Positions 18,608 through 27,113 of a DNA stretch of 64,000 nucleotides are shown piece after piece. The position numbers and the translations under genes were made by a program. The notes below the pieces were generated by a model. The model was not told the DNA's origin. It did not search any database and saw only the letters and a program-made list of their open reading frames with translations. Where the stretch lies: NCBI GenBank assembly GCA_034430115.1, contig DAOUFG010000093.1:1-64000 (forward strand), written 5' to 3'. Every line of letters begins with the position of its first letter. Within the stretch, counting starts at the first letter, position 1. Source of the stretch: CAIXPS01 sp034430115. Lineage in GTDB: Bacteria; Chloroflexota; Anaerolineae; J036; Brachytrichaceae.

Positions 18608-19633
18608 ATGATCAAAGTTGGAATTGTGGGTATGGGCGGCATGGGCTGTTTCCATGCGTCAAAGTATGTCCAGATGCCGAATGTGACGCTGGCCGCCATC
18701 GCCGACGTCACCCCCGAACGCCTGGAGGCCAAAGACGCCGTCAAGATCAATATCGACGGCGAGCAGAAGCCGGCGGACTTCTCATCTGTGTCGCGTTATG
18801 CCGACGGCAGTGAGTTGATCGCTCATGCGGACGTGGACGTGGTGGACATTTGCCTGCCCAGCTTTTTGCACGCGCGCTACGCGATTGACGCGCTGCGCCA
18901 CGGCAAGCACGTCTTGTGCGAGAAGCCGATGGCGCTTTCGGTGCCGGAGGCGCAGACGATGGTGGATGCCTCCGTCCAGACCGGGCGGCTGTTGATGATC
19001 GCGCAGTGCATCCGCTTCTGGCCGGAGTATCGTTTCCTGCGCGATTGCGTGCGCGATAGCCGCTATGGCAAACTGTTGTCGCTGTCGCTCTCGCGCATCG
19101 GCGGCCGGCCGGTGTGGTCGTGGCAAAACTGGTTCCTGGACCCGGCGCGCAGCGGCGGCCCGATCTTCGACCTGCACATCCACGACGTGGATTTTGTGAA
19201 CGCCCTGCTGGGCAAGCCGGCGCGGCTGTATTGCAGCGCACGCAAGAGCGCGGCCACCGGCACGTATGACGTGCTGCACACCACGTTCGAGTATGCGGAT
19301 GGCCCGCAGGTGCACATCCACGCCGGGTGGAGCCTGCCGCAGATTCCCTTTGCCGCGAGCTACGACGCCTGGTTCGAACACGGCTTCGTGCGGTTGGATG
19401 CCCGCCAGTCGCCGGCGTTGCAGGTGTTTAGCGACCCGCTGAAGGTCGAGGGCGTGCCGGCTTCGTTCGACGCCACCCACGACGCCTACTATAACGAGAT
19501 CGATTACTTCCTCTCGTGCGTAGCGCAGGGTACCCGGCCAGTGGAGTGCCCGCCCGAGTCGGCGCGTGATTCGCTCGGGTTGATCCAGCAGGCGCTCCAG
19601 TCCATCGAAACCAACCAGGTTGTGACGCTTTAG
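18608..19633 (+). CDS. Gfo/Idh/MocA family oxidoreductase
   Basis: The 341-residue product begins MIKVGIVGMGGMGCFHASKY, a Rossmann NAD(P) site, and carries the family EKPMALSVPEAQ with the catalytic Lys, followed by FDLHIHDVDFVNALLG with the His/Asp pair. It would oxidise a sugar, inositol or deoxy-sugar. AAAGGAG precedes the ATG and the gap to the ceramidase-like gene is 35 bases, so they share a transcript. The frame is open to 18284, but that part is only an out-of-frame copy of the upstream gene. Confidence 0.88.
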   Translation: MIKVGIVGMGGMGCFHASKYVQMPNVTLAAIADVTPERLEAKDAVKINIDGEQKPADFSSVSRYADGSELIAHADVDVVDICLPSFLHARYAIDALRHGKHVLCEKPMALSVPEAQTMVDASVQTGRLLMIAQCIRFWPEYRFLRDCVRDSRYGKLLSLSLSRIGGRPVWSWQNWFLDPARSGGPIFDLHIHDVDFVNALLGKPARLYCSARKSAATGTYDVLHTTFEYADGPQVHIHAGWSLPQIPFAASYDAWFEHGFVRLDARQSPALQVFSDPLKVEGVPASFDATHDAYYNEIDYFLSCVAQGTRPVECPPESARDSLGLIQQALQSIETNQVVTL

Positions 19634-19683
19634 AAGGATGCACCATAGAGGGATGAGAGATTGGAGAATGGAGATTTGAGATT

Positions 19684-19768
19684 AACCACGGATTTCACAG
19701 ATTACATGGATTTGTGCCGTTGCATTGATACGATACATCTGTGTGAATCCGTGTTCATGTGTGGTTAA
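19684..19768. repeat. Dispersed ACCACGGAT...ATCCGTG...GTGGTT repeat
   Basis: An imperfect inverted repeat that opens with AACCACGGATTTCACAGATT and closes with ATCTGTGTGAATCCGTGTTCATGTGTGGTT. It lies between the oxidoreductase and the isomerase gene. A second repeat type (CTCTGTGTTCTCCGTGTCTC) follows at about 19799. Both belong to families seen elsewhere in the window. Confidence 0.7.
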
Positions 19769-19867
19769 TTACGAATCTCGAATTTCTGATCCTTCATCTC
19801 TCTGTGTTCTCCGTGTCTCTGTGGTGAACTGATCTTCAATCGGAAATCTAGAATCGGAAATCAAAAG

Positions 19868-20689
19868 ATGGCTACTTTGAAATTGGGCGTGATGGCCTCT
19901 CTGCCTGAGGGGCCGGAAGCGGAGTTCAAGAAGGCGCACGAGCTGGGCCTGCCCACCGTGCAACTGGTGTGCTGGCAGCCCGACCTCTTCACTGAGGCGA
20001 TGGCGCAGCGCGTGCTGGCCGCCGAGAAGGAATATGGCGTGGAAGTGACCACCGTGTGGACGGGCTACCCCGGCCCGGCGGTGTGGAACTTCATCGAGGG
20101 GCCGTCCACCATCGGCCTGGTGCCGTTGCAATACCGGCCCATGCGCGTGGCAGCGCTGAAGAAAGGGGCCGACTTTGCCGCGCGCATCGGCGCGCCCGGC
20201 ATCACCACGCACGTGGGGTTCATCCCCGAGAACCCGGCTGACCCGCTCTACGCGGGCCTGCTGGACGCGCTGAAGGACGTGGTGGGCCATTGCCGCGCGC
20301 AGAACCTCAGCTTCTCCTTCGAGACGGGCCAGGAAACCCCCGTCACGCTGCTGCGCGTGATCGAAGACCTGGGCCGCACCGGCCTGGGGATCAACCTGGA
20401 CCCGGCCAACCTGCTGCTGTATGGCAAGGCCAACCCGGTGGACGCGCTGGACGTGTTCGGCGCTTACGTGCGCGGCGTGCACGCGAAGGACGGCGAATAC
20501 CCGACGGATGGGCGCGACCTGGGCCAGGAGAAGGCGTTGGGCGAGGGGCGGGTGAACTTCCCCGTCTTGGTGCCCAAGCTGAAGTCGTTTGGCTTCAGCG
20601 GCGCGCTCACCATCGAGCGCGAGATCAGCGGGCCGAAGCAGATCGAGGACATCAAGCGGGCCGTCGCGCTCCTTACGCCGCTGCTGTAG
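19868..20689 (+). CDS. Sugar phosphate isomerase/epimerase (TIM barrel)
   Basis: The 273-residue product fits the xylose-isomerase-like AP endonuclease 2 family. It has the metal-binding positions in GITTHVGFIPE, LSFSFETGQE, GINLDPANLLLY, YVRGVHAKDGEYP and the last Glu in LTIEREIS. The nearby oxidoreductases suggest that it acts on a keto-sugar or inositol derivative. It follows the oxidoreductase gene by about 230 bases that hold only repeat sequence, so it may have its own promoter. Confidence 0.85.
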   Translation: MATLKLGVMASLPEGPEAEFKKAHELGLPTVQLVCWQPDLFTEAMAQRVLAAEKEYGVEVTTVWTGYPGPAVWNFIEGPSTIGLVPLQYRPMRVAALKKGADFAARIGAPGITTHVGFIPENPADPLYAGLLDALKDVVGHCRAQNLSFSFETGQETPVTLLRVIEDLGRTGLGINLDPANLLLYGKANPVDALDVFGAYVRGVHAKDGEYPTDGRDLGQEKALGEGRVNFPVLVPKLKSFGFSGALTIEREISGPKQIEDIKRAVALLTPLL

Positions 20690-20738
20690 TGCGTTTCTAC
20701 GACAAGTCAGGCTTGCCCGGCAGGTCTGGCTTGTTTGT

Positions 20739-21545
20739 CTAACTCGCCGCGCCGATCAGTTCGGCGGTCTGCATGATACCGAGCGCCGGGTCGTCCCAAC
20801 CCTCGTACTGGATCGACAACCAGCCCTGGTAGTCCGTTTGGCGTAACGCTTCCAGGCAGGCGGCGTAGTCTGCGTGCGGCTCGCGGCCCTGCGCGTCGAA
20901 GCCTTGCGCGCGTGCGTGAGCGTGAACGGCCAGGCGCGCGATCTCGGGGCTGGTGGCGTCGAACTCCACGCAGGCTGCCAGCGATGGGATGGCCACCTCG
21001 CGCACGATGCGCGCCATCATGCCGGGGGCGGATGCCAGGCCGCTCCCGCTTTCGAGCGCCAGGCGCGTGTGATACTGGCTCGCCAGCGCGGCGGCATGTT
21101 GAAGCGCCTTGATGCAGTGCGCTATTTCCTCCTCGCTCGCGCCGGGGGTGCTGCCCGATTGGATGCACACGATGCGCGCGCCGAAGTCGTCCGCGGCGGC
21201 GATAGCGCCTTCCAGGTAGTGCATCTGCCAGCGCGCCGGCCGCCCGGTGAGCGTGAAATCGGTGTGTGCGCGCCAGGCCGCCAGGCGCATGCCTGTGTCC
21301 TCAAAGGCGAGGTGCAGCGCCATCAAGCGGGAGGACGTATAGGCGCGGTAGAACACGCCGCGGCCAAAATAGCGGCGCATGAACAGGTCGAAGGCGCGTT
21401 GCCGCAGCGGGCCGGCGATCAGGTAAGCGTCGTCCACCTCCACCGCGCCGAGGCCCATCTCGTGCACGGCGGCGGGGATGTCCTCCAGCGCCATGTGCCG
21501 CCGGTGTAACGCGTGATGAAACGACGCGCTGGATACAGCCAACAT
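20739..21545 (-). CDS. Sugar phosphate isomerase/epimerase (TIM barrel), second copy type
   Basis: The roughly 268-residue product is another AP-endonuclease-2-like barrel, distant from the 19868 gene. Marks are GLGAVEVDDAYL, ARIVCIQSGSTPG, TRLALESGSG, AACVEFDATSPE and the end GWLSIQYEGWDDP with the last metal Glu. I start at 21545 (MLAVSSASF), which puts the first strand at the N-terminus; the frame is open to 21587. It is convergent with the first barrel gene, whose stop is 49 bases away. Confidence 0.8.
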   Translation of the reverse strand: MLAVSSASFHHALHRRHMALEDIPAAVHEMGLGAVEVDDAYLIAGPLRQRAFDLFMRRYFGRGVFYRAYTSSRLMALHLAFEDTGMRLAAWRAHTDFTLTGRPARWQMHYLEGAIAAADDFGARIVCIQSGSTPGASEEEIAHCIKALQHAAALASQYHTRLALESGSGLASAPGMMARIVREVAIPSLAACVEFDATSPEIARLAVHAHARAQGFDAQGREPHADYAACLEALRQTDYQGWLSIQYEGWDDPALGIMQTAELIGAAS

Positions 21546-21610
21546 GGGCTCTATTCTAGCCGTTAGCGCCTTAAAACCGCCACGCATCTGCGCGACTCAT
21601 GACCAGACCC

Positions 21611-21640
21611 AGCCCCCCGATTTCTCGCACAAATCGGGTG
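21611..21640. repeat. 30-bp direct repeat with hairpin, left copy
   Basis: The 30 bases here are identical to 24766-24795. Each contains CCCGATTT-ctcgcac-AAATCGGG, an 8-bp hairpin. The two copies bracket the STAND gene, one 163 bases before its start and one six bases after its stop. They could be transposition scars or a shared hairpin family. Confidence 0.8.
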
Positions 21641-21802
21641 TTGTAATCCAACGACGGGTTGCACCACCCTTAAACCTTCTCCAACTCACGTAGTAGGGGC
21701 GCACGGCTGTGCGCCCATCCCCTTCATTTGCCAACCCCGGCCTGCCAGGTACAATTCAACTCAGGTGTAACCGCTCGTCCATTCGTTCAAAGGGAGAATG
21801 TC

Positions 21803-22267
21803 ATGGACCCTATCACGCTCATCGTCACAGCGCTTGCCTTGGGGGCCGCTGCCGGGTTGAAGCCAACTGCCGAACAGGCCGTTAAAGATGCCTACGCCGG
21901 CCTCAAGAAACTCATCCAAGACCGCTATGCAAAGGCCAAGCCGGCGGTTGAGTTGCTGGAAAGCGACCCTGCCCAGGAATCCTTCAAGCAAGCCGCTCAA
22001 CAGGCTTTGAACAAGACGGACACCGCCAAAGATGCCGAGGTATTGCAACAGGCGCAGGCGCTGCTGAAGCTTGCCAAAGAGCTTGATCCCCAAGCTGCCG
22101 GTGATATTGGTATCAAGGTCAGCGAGATCGATGTGATGACGGACGTCAACATCGAGCAGCTTATCGCGCAAGGAAGTGTCAGCATCGACCTGGGGAAAGT
22201 GACGTCTCATGAAGGCGGTTTCCGCATCAGCGGCGTACAGTCAGGTTCTGACGCCCCAAAAGCGTAA
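21803..22267 (+). CDS. N-terminal helical domain of a STAND protein (zero frame)
   Basis: The frame encodes 154 residues and ends at TAA 22265-22267. It starts MDPITLIVTALALGAAAGLK, an Ala/Gly-rich helix, then a helical region rich in Lys, Gln and Ala, and ends in a predicted beta stretch (SIDLGKVTSHEGGFRIS). Similar leader domains occur in front of NTPases in Chloroflexota and actinobacterial signalling proteins; I cannot name the family with certainty. GGGAG precedes the ATG. The following NB-ARC frame lacks its own start codon, so this is probably the front of one longer protein made by a -1 frameshift. Confidence 0.7.
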   Translation: MDPITLIVTALALGAAAGLKPTAEQAVKDAYAGLKKLIQDRYAKAKPAVELLESDPAQESFKQAAQQALNKTDTAKDAEVLQQAQALLKLAKELDPQAAGDIGIKVSEIDVMTDVNIEQLIAQGSVSIDLGKVTSHEGGFRISGVQSGSDAPKA

Positions 22268-22303
22268 CGCCGGCTGTTCACATTCACGACATCAACGCCG
22301 GCG
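22255..22303 (+). promoter_or_regulatory. Probable -1 ribosomal frameshift signal
   Basis: The heptamer C CCA AAA (22255-22261) is in the zero frame of the upstream gene and fits X XXY YYZ. After a spacer of six bases that contains the TAA stop, a perfect 7-bp GC stem follows (CGCCGGC 22268-22274 with GCCGGCG 22297-22303, 22-nt loop). Slipping back one base leads into the NB-ARC frame without a stop. A one-base sequencing loss in the CCCCAAAA run would look the same. Confidence 0.6.
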
Positions 22304-24759
22304 GGAACTTCAGCTTCACACTCATCCAGGAGCAGGCCAGGGGCTATAGCTTCACCCCCCTGCATCAACTGCGCCCCATCCCCGCCGAGTTCACCGGCCG
22401 CGAAGCTGAGATCAATCAGCTCATCGCCCACGTGCGTGCCGGCGCCGGCGCCGTCACCAGCATCAGCAGCGTCAAAGGCATGCCCGGCATCGGCAAGACC
22501 GCGCTGGCCAACATCGCCGGCTATGCCTTGCTGAAGGACTATCCCGACGCGCAGCTCTTCATCGAGTTAGGGGCCAACAGCCCATCGCCAAAGACGCCTG
22601 CGCAAGCGCTCACCCAATGCCTGCGCGCCTTCGATCCAGTATCGAAGCTCCCCGACGACGAAGCCTCCCTGCGTAATCTTTACCTTTCCGCCTTGCACGA
22701 TAAGCGCGCGCTGGTCATCCTCGACGATGCCCGCGACGACGCGCACGTCGCCCCCTTGCTCCCGCCGCCCGGCTGCGCTGCCATCATCACCTCGCGCCAC
22801 GCCCTGCGCACCGGCATCCCGCTGCCGCTGGATGTGTTGCCGCCTGAGGACTCGATCAAGCTCCTGTGCAGCTTTACGAATCGGGTGGGCGAGTGTGCTG
22901 ATTCGTTGGCGCGCCTGTGTGGCGACCTGCCCATCGCCCTCACCGTCGCCGGCGGTTATCTCAAGAACCACGAATCAAAGCCTGTGCAGGAGTATGTGCA
23001 AGCTTTGCAAAGCGCGCGCCGCCTGCAGCACTTGCAGAATGAGGAGCAACAGCTAGAGGTGCTCTTCGACTACAGCTACCGCGCCCTCACCCCCGCCCAG
23101 CAAGCCGCCTTCCAGTCCCTCGCCGTCATGCCGGCCGATTTCGACCGCCCCGCCGCCCTGGCCGTGATCGGCGCCGATGACGCCGGCGCGGATGCCCTCG
23201 ACGAGCTGGCCTCGCTCAACTTGCTGCAATACGACGCGCAGGCGCGGCGTTTCCGCTGGCACGACCTGCTGCGCGACTTCGCCCGCAGCCGCGCCACGCC
23301 GCAAACCCTCAGCGCCGCCGCCGATCGCCACTCCGCGTATTTTGTCACGGTGCTTAGTCAAGCGAATGATCTCTACCTTGCGGGCAACGCTTCGATCGTG
23401 ATTGGGCTGGCCCTGTATGACCAGGAATCCGCCCACATCCAGGTTGGCCAGGCCTGGGCCGCCGCGCACGCCTCGGAGGAGGCCGCCGCGCAGCGCTGCC
23501 TGGACTACGCGAACGCCGGCGCCTATGTTTTGGATCTGCGCCTGCACCCCCGCGAGCGCATCCGCTGGTTGGAGTCCCACTTGGCTGCCGCGCGCAAGCT
23601 TCATCGCAAGGACCACGAGGGCGCCGCCCTGGGCAACCTGGGGTTGGCCTACGCCGACCTGGGCGATGCGCGCAAAGCCATCGACTTCTACGAACAGCGA
23701 CTTGTGATTGCCCGCGAGATCGGCGACCGGCGCGGCGAGGGCAACGCCCTGGGCAACCTGGGCAACGCCTACTACCGTCTGGGCGATGCGCGCCAGGCCA
23801 TCGACTTCTACGAACAGCAATTGAAGATCACCCGCGAGATCGGCGACCGGCGCGGCGAGGGCGCCGCCCTGGGCAACCTGGGGTTGGCCTACGCCGACCT
23901 GGGCGATGCGCGCCAAGCCATCGAATACCACGAACAGGCCCTGGCCATTGACCGCGAGATCGGCGACCGGCGCGGTGAGGGCGCCGACCTGGGCAACCTG
24001 GGCAACGCCTACGCCGCCCTGGGCGATGCGCGCAAGGCCATCGAGCACTACGAACAGCATCTGGCCATTGCCCGCGAGATCGGCGACCGGCGCGGCGAGG
24101 GCAACGCCCTGGGCAGCCTGGGGTTGGCCTACGCCGCCCTGGGCGATGCGCGCAAGGCCATCGACTTCTACGAACAGCAATTGAAGATCACCCGCGAGAT
24201 CGGCGACCGGCGCGGCGAGGGCCAGGCCCTGGGCAACCTGGGCAACGCCTACGCCGACCTGGGCGATGCGCGCCAAGCCATCGACTTCTACGAGCAGCAA
24301 TTGAAGATCGCCCGCGAGATCGGCGACCGGCGCGGCGAGGGCAACGCCCTGGGCAACCTGGGCAACGCCTACGCCGACCTGGGCGATGCGCGCCAAGCCA
24401 TCGAATACCACGAACAGGCCCTGGCCATTGACCGCGAGATCGGCGACCGCCACGGCGAGGGCAACGCCCTGGGCAACCTGGGCAACGCCTACGCGCGGCT
24501 GGGCGATGCGCGCAAGGCCATCGACTTCTACGAGCAGCGACTTGTGATCGCCCGCGAGATCGGCGACCGGCGCGGCGAGGCAATCGCCAGTTGGAACCTG
24601 GGCGACGAATACGCGAAGCAAGAAGATTTCGCCCGCGCCATTCCCCTCATGCAAGTCTGTGTCGATTACGAACGCGCGATCGGCCGTCCCGATGCCGAGC
24701 AGGATGCTCAGCACGTCGAGGAATTACGGGCTAAGCTGGCCGCCCAAGCCAACGATTGA
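22261..24759 (+). CDS. STAND NTPase: NB-ARC, winged helix, TPR array (-1 frame)
   Basis: This frame opens after a TGA at 22249 and contains no ATG, GTG or TTG before GTG 22432, yet the family-typical FTGREAEINQLI lies upstream of that GTG, so the natural start must be earlier. After a frameshift the whole product is 985 residues. NB-ARC marks: Walker A GMPGIGKT, Walker B ALVILDDARDD, ITSRHAL, GDLPIALTVAGGYL; then a winged helix ending RFRWHDLLRDFARSR; then eight near-identical 40-residue TPRs and a ninth that has diverged. Such proteins sense a ligand through the repeats and oligomerise. No effector enzyme domain is visible; the N-terminal helical part may be the effector. Confidence 0.8.
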   Translation, partial: SVTPAVHIHDINAGGNFSFTLIQEQARGYSFTPLHQLRPIPAEFTGREAEINQLIAHVRAGAGAVTSISSVKGMPGIGKTALANIAGYALLKDYPDAQLFIELGANSPSPKTPAQALTQCLRAFDPVSKLPDDEASLRNLYLSALHDKRALVILDDARDDAHVAPLLPPPGCAAIITSRHALRTGIPLPLDVLPPEDSIKLLCSFTNRVGECADSLARLCGDLPIALTVAGGYLKNHESKPVQEYVQALQSARRLQHLQNEEQQLEVLFDYSYRALTPAQQAAFQSLAVMPADFDRPAALAVIGADDAGADALDELASLNLLQYDAQARRFRWHDLLRDFARSRATPQTLSAAADRHSAYFVTVLSQANDLYLAGNASIVIGLALYDQESAHIQVGQAWAAAHASEEAAAQRCLDYANAGAYVLDLRLHPRERIRWLESHLAAARKLHRKDHEGAALGNLGLAYADLGDARKAIDFYEQRLVIAREIGDRRGEGNALGNLGNAYYRLGDARQAIDFYEQQLKITREIGDRRGEGAALGNLGLAYADLGDARQAIEYHEQALAIDREIGDRRGEGADLGNLGNAYAALGDARKAIEHYEQHLAIAREIGDRRGEGNALGSLGLAYAALGDARKAIDFYEQQLKITREIGDRRGEGQALGNLGNAYADLGDARQAIDFYEQQLKIAREIGDRRGEGNALGNLGNAYADLGDARQAIEYHEQALAIDREIGDRHGEGNALGNLGNAYARLGDARKAIDFYEQRLVIAREIGDRRGEAIASWNLGDEYAKQEDFARAIPLMQVCVDYERAIGRPDAEQDAQHVEELRAKLAAQAND
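23602..24681 (+). repeat. 120-bp tandem repeat array encoding TPRs
   Basis: Nine in-frame units of 120 bases, starting at 23602 and every 120 bases after. Units two to eight begin GGCGACCG and share GGCGATGCGCGC in the middle. DNA identity is high enough to suggest recent duplication or gene conversion. Variation is concentrated at two helix faces (EQRLVIA, EQQLKIT, EQALAID, EQHLAIA). Confidence 0.9.
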
Positions 24760-24765
24760 CGGACT

Positions 24766-24795
24766 AGCCCCCCGATTTCTCGCACAAATCGGGTG
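24766..24795. repeat. 30-bp direct repeat with hairpin, right copy
   Basis: Exact copy of 21611-21640, six bases after the STAND stop codon. As a hairpin without a T-run it could protect the mRNA end or act as a weak terminator. The flanking position on both sides of one gene is the reason to note it. Confidence 0.8.
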
Positions 24796-24865
24796 CCTTC
24801 ATCCACTCCCCAATCGCCAAGCAAAACATCTCCAAAATCACCCCTTTACTTGGCAAGATTTCCGC

Positions 24866-24871
24866 TATAAT
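24866..24871 (+). promoter_or_regulatory. Candidate -10 box of the polyamine ABC operon
   Basis: A consensus TATAAT, 160 bases before the potA start, with TTTACT-like sequence (24845-24850) 15 bases upstream. The long leader that follows has no clear reading frame and could hold regulation, but no riboswitch was recognised. Confidence 0.45.
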
Positions 24872-25026
24872 GCGCGCAACGCTGTCCCCAAAGATTCCGG
24901 GCTGAAGCCCACTGAACGTTTCAAGGAAGGTGCTTTAAGTGTGAATTCCGGGGCTGCGAAGTTGGGGCACTCTCCGCTGCAAGGAGCGAAATTCCGAGTG
25001 TCTACACTGATGTGGAGGATTCTGCA

Positions 25027-26124
25027 TTGGCAAGCGACTTCGCGGTCGAACTACGCGACGTTGTCAAGTTGTACGGTGATGTAGCAGCAGTCGATCATGT
25101 GACGATGGGCATTCGTCACAACGAGTTCTTTTCTCTGCTAGGCCCTTCCGGTTGCGGCAAAACCACTTCCCTGCGCATGATCGCGGGGTTCGAGCGTCCC
25201 ACCAGTGGCGAGATCGTCATCGATGACAGGGTGATGGGTGCGACGCCCCCTTTTCGGCGTAACGTGAACACCGTGTTCCAGTCGTATGCGCTTTTTCCGC
25301 ACATGACGGTGGAGCAGAACGTGGCGTTCGGGTTGCAGATGAAAGGCGTCTCGCGCGACGAAGTGAAGCGCCGCACGGCGGAGGCCCTGGAACTCGTCCG
25401 GCTGCCGCAGATGGCCTCGCGTTACCCCAAACAGATGTCGGGCGGGCAACAGCAACGCGTCGCGTTGGCGCGTGCGCTGGTGAACCGGCCCAAGGTGCTG
25501 CTGTTGGACGAGCCCCTGGGCGCGCTGGACTTGAAGCTGCGCAAAGAGATGCAGATCGAGCTGAAGACGCTGCAAACCCAGGTGGGCATCACCTTCATCT
25601 ACGTGACGCATGACCAGGAGGAAGCGCTCACCATGAGCGACCGCATCGCCGTCATGTCGCGCGGCAAGGCGTTGCAGGTGGGCACGCCGCTCGAAATCTA
25701 CGAGCGCCCCAACTGCCGCTTCGTGGCCGACTTCATCGGCGAGACCAACTTCCTGGAAGGGAAGGTCAGCGCGGTCAACGGCGAATTTGCCACCCTGAGC
25801 GTCAACAACGGCGAGACGTTCGTCGGGCGCGCCAGCGACGGCGTGCGCCCCGGGATGCAGGCCACCCTGTCGATACGGCCCGAGAAGATGCAGCTCTTAG
25901 AGACGCCCGCGCCCGGCGCGGCCAACACCTACAAGGTGACCGTCTTCTCCATCGCCTATGTCGGCTCCGATACGCGCGTGATCATCAACCTGGGCAAACA
26001 GCGCCTGGACGTGTGGGAGCAAAATAGCTCCAGCACGTTGAACCCCGACGATTACTTCTTCAAGCCCGGCGAGAACGCCTGGTTGACCTTTAAACCCGAA
26101 AACGCCCTCGTGCTGGCGCAATAG
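25027..26124 (+). CDS. potA: Spermidine/putrescine ABC transporter ATPase
   Basis: The roughly 365-residue product is a PotA-type ATPase. It has Walker A GPSGCGKTT, Q-loop VFQSYALFPHMTV, signature MSGGQQQRVALARAL, Walker B LLLDEPLGALD, H-loop YVTHDQEEA, and a C-terminal TOBE domain (about 270-360). It powers uptake with PotB and PotC. I start at the TTG 25027 because GGAGG is eight bases upstream and the protein then begins MASDFAVEL; an in-frame GTG at 25012 lies in the SD region. First gene of potABCD. Confidence 0.9.
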   Translation: MASDFAVELRDVVKLYGDVAAVDHVTMGIRHNEFFSLLGPSGCGKTTSLRMIAGFERPTSGEIVIDDRVMGATPPFRRNVNTVFQSYALFPHMTVEQNVAFGLQMKGVSRDEVKRRTAEALELVRLPQMASRYPKQMSGGQQQRVALARALVNRPKVLLLDEPLGALDLKLRKEMQIELKTLQTQVGITFIYVTHDQEEALTMSDRIAVMSRGKALQVGTPLEIYERPNCRFVADFIGETNFLEGKVSAVNGEFATLSVNNGETFVGRASDGVRPGMQATLSIRPEKMQLLETPAPGAANTYKVTVFSIAYVGSDTRVIINLGKQRLDVWEQNSSSTLNPDDYFFKPGENAWLTFKPENALVLAQ

Positions 26125-26145
26125 GCTTGTCCGTTGACGATAGAA

Positions 26146-27006
26146 ATGGAAAGACTACGCGAGAATAAATCGTTGCAGACTTTTGGGTTGATGTTCCCCG
26201 GCGGGTTCTGGCTGGTGGTCTTTTTCGCCCTGCCGCTGCTGCTGATCTTTGTCATCAGCTTCCTTTCGCGCAACGACCTGGGCTACCCCGTCTTGCCGCT
26301 GACGCTGGACAACTATCAGCAGACCTTCGACCCGCTCTACCTGAACCTGTTCCTGTTTTCGTTGTGGATTTCACTGTTGACCACGCTGATCACGCTGTTG
26401 ATCAGCTTCCCGGTGGCGTTATATATCGCCCGCGCGCCCAAACGCTGGCGCAACCTGCTGGTGATCCTGGTGATGATCCCCTTTTGGACGAACTTCCTGG
26501 TGCGCACCTATGCGCTGCAATTCCTGATGCGCGCCAACGGGCCGATCAACACTTTTCTGCTGGCGTTGGGGCTGATCCACGAGCCGATCAGCATCCTTTC
26601 CACGCCGCTGGCGGTGCTCATCGGGCTGGTGTATGGCGAGTTGCCGTTCATGATCCTGCCGCTCTATACCTCGCTGGAGAAGTTCGATTGGTCGCTGCTC
26701 GACGCCGCGCAGGATTTGGGTGCGAACATTCGCAAGGCGTTTCTGCGCGTGATGTTGCCGCTCACCATGCCGGGCATCCTGGCCGGGTCCATCCTGGTCT
26801 TCGTGCCGTCGGTGGGCTCCTACATCACGGTGGAATTGATGGGCGGCGGCAAGACGAACATGATCGGCCGCGTGATCGCCGCTCAGTTTGGCGTGGCGAG
26901 TAACTGGCCGTTCGGCTCGGCCATTTCGCTGCTTTTGATGGTTGTGGTCACCATCGCCGCGCTGGTCTACTTCCGCGTCGGGCGTGGCGAACGAATGTCT
27001 CTATAG
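26146..27006 (+). CDS. potB: Spermidine/putrescine ABC permease PotB
   Basis: The product is an ABC permease of about 286 residues with six membrane helices and the EAA-type loop DAAQDLGANIRKAFLRVMLPLTMPG that contacts PotA. The N-terminal cytoplasmic part is short. The start is uncertain: TTG 26134 gives four more residues, and neither start has a strong SD. It follows potA by about 20 bases. Confidence 0.88.
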   Translation: MERLRENKSLQTFGLMFPGGFWLVVFFALPLLLIFVISFLSRNDLGYPVLPLTLDNYQQTFDPLYLNLFLFSLWISLLTTLITLLISFPVALYIARAPKRWRNLLVILVMIPFWTNFLVRTYALQFLMRANGPINTFLLALGLIHEPISILSTPLAVLIGLVYGELPFMILPLYTSLEKFDWSLLDAAQDLGANIRKAFLRVMLPLTMPGILAGSILVFVPSVGSYITVELMGGGKTNMIGRVIAAQFGVASNWPFGSAISLLLMVVVTIAALVYFRVGRGERMSL

Positions 27007-27113
27007 GATTTTGGATTTTAGATTGCCGATTTGCGATTGGATATCGCTAGTGAGCGTACGCCCAACGCCGATGCTGAATCGGAAATCCAAAATCAAAAAT
27101 CGAAAATTCTCAA

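Noticed and set aside
23602..24681. CRISPR array
   Set aside because: The repeats are 120 bases, in frame, and encode TPRs; there are no short repeats with unique spacers anywhere in the window.
23053..24714. A 553-codon frame on the minus strand opposite the TPR array
   Set aside because: It mirrors the 120-base repeats of the TPR gene, has no SD and gives a low-complexity Val/Ala/Gly protein; it is open only because the repeat has few stops in that frame.
22432..24759. GTG 22432 as a natural start of the NB-ARC gene
   Set aside because: It would remove the conserved FTGRE segment that lies directly upstream in frame, and no SD precedes it.
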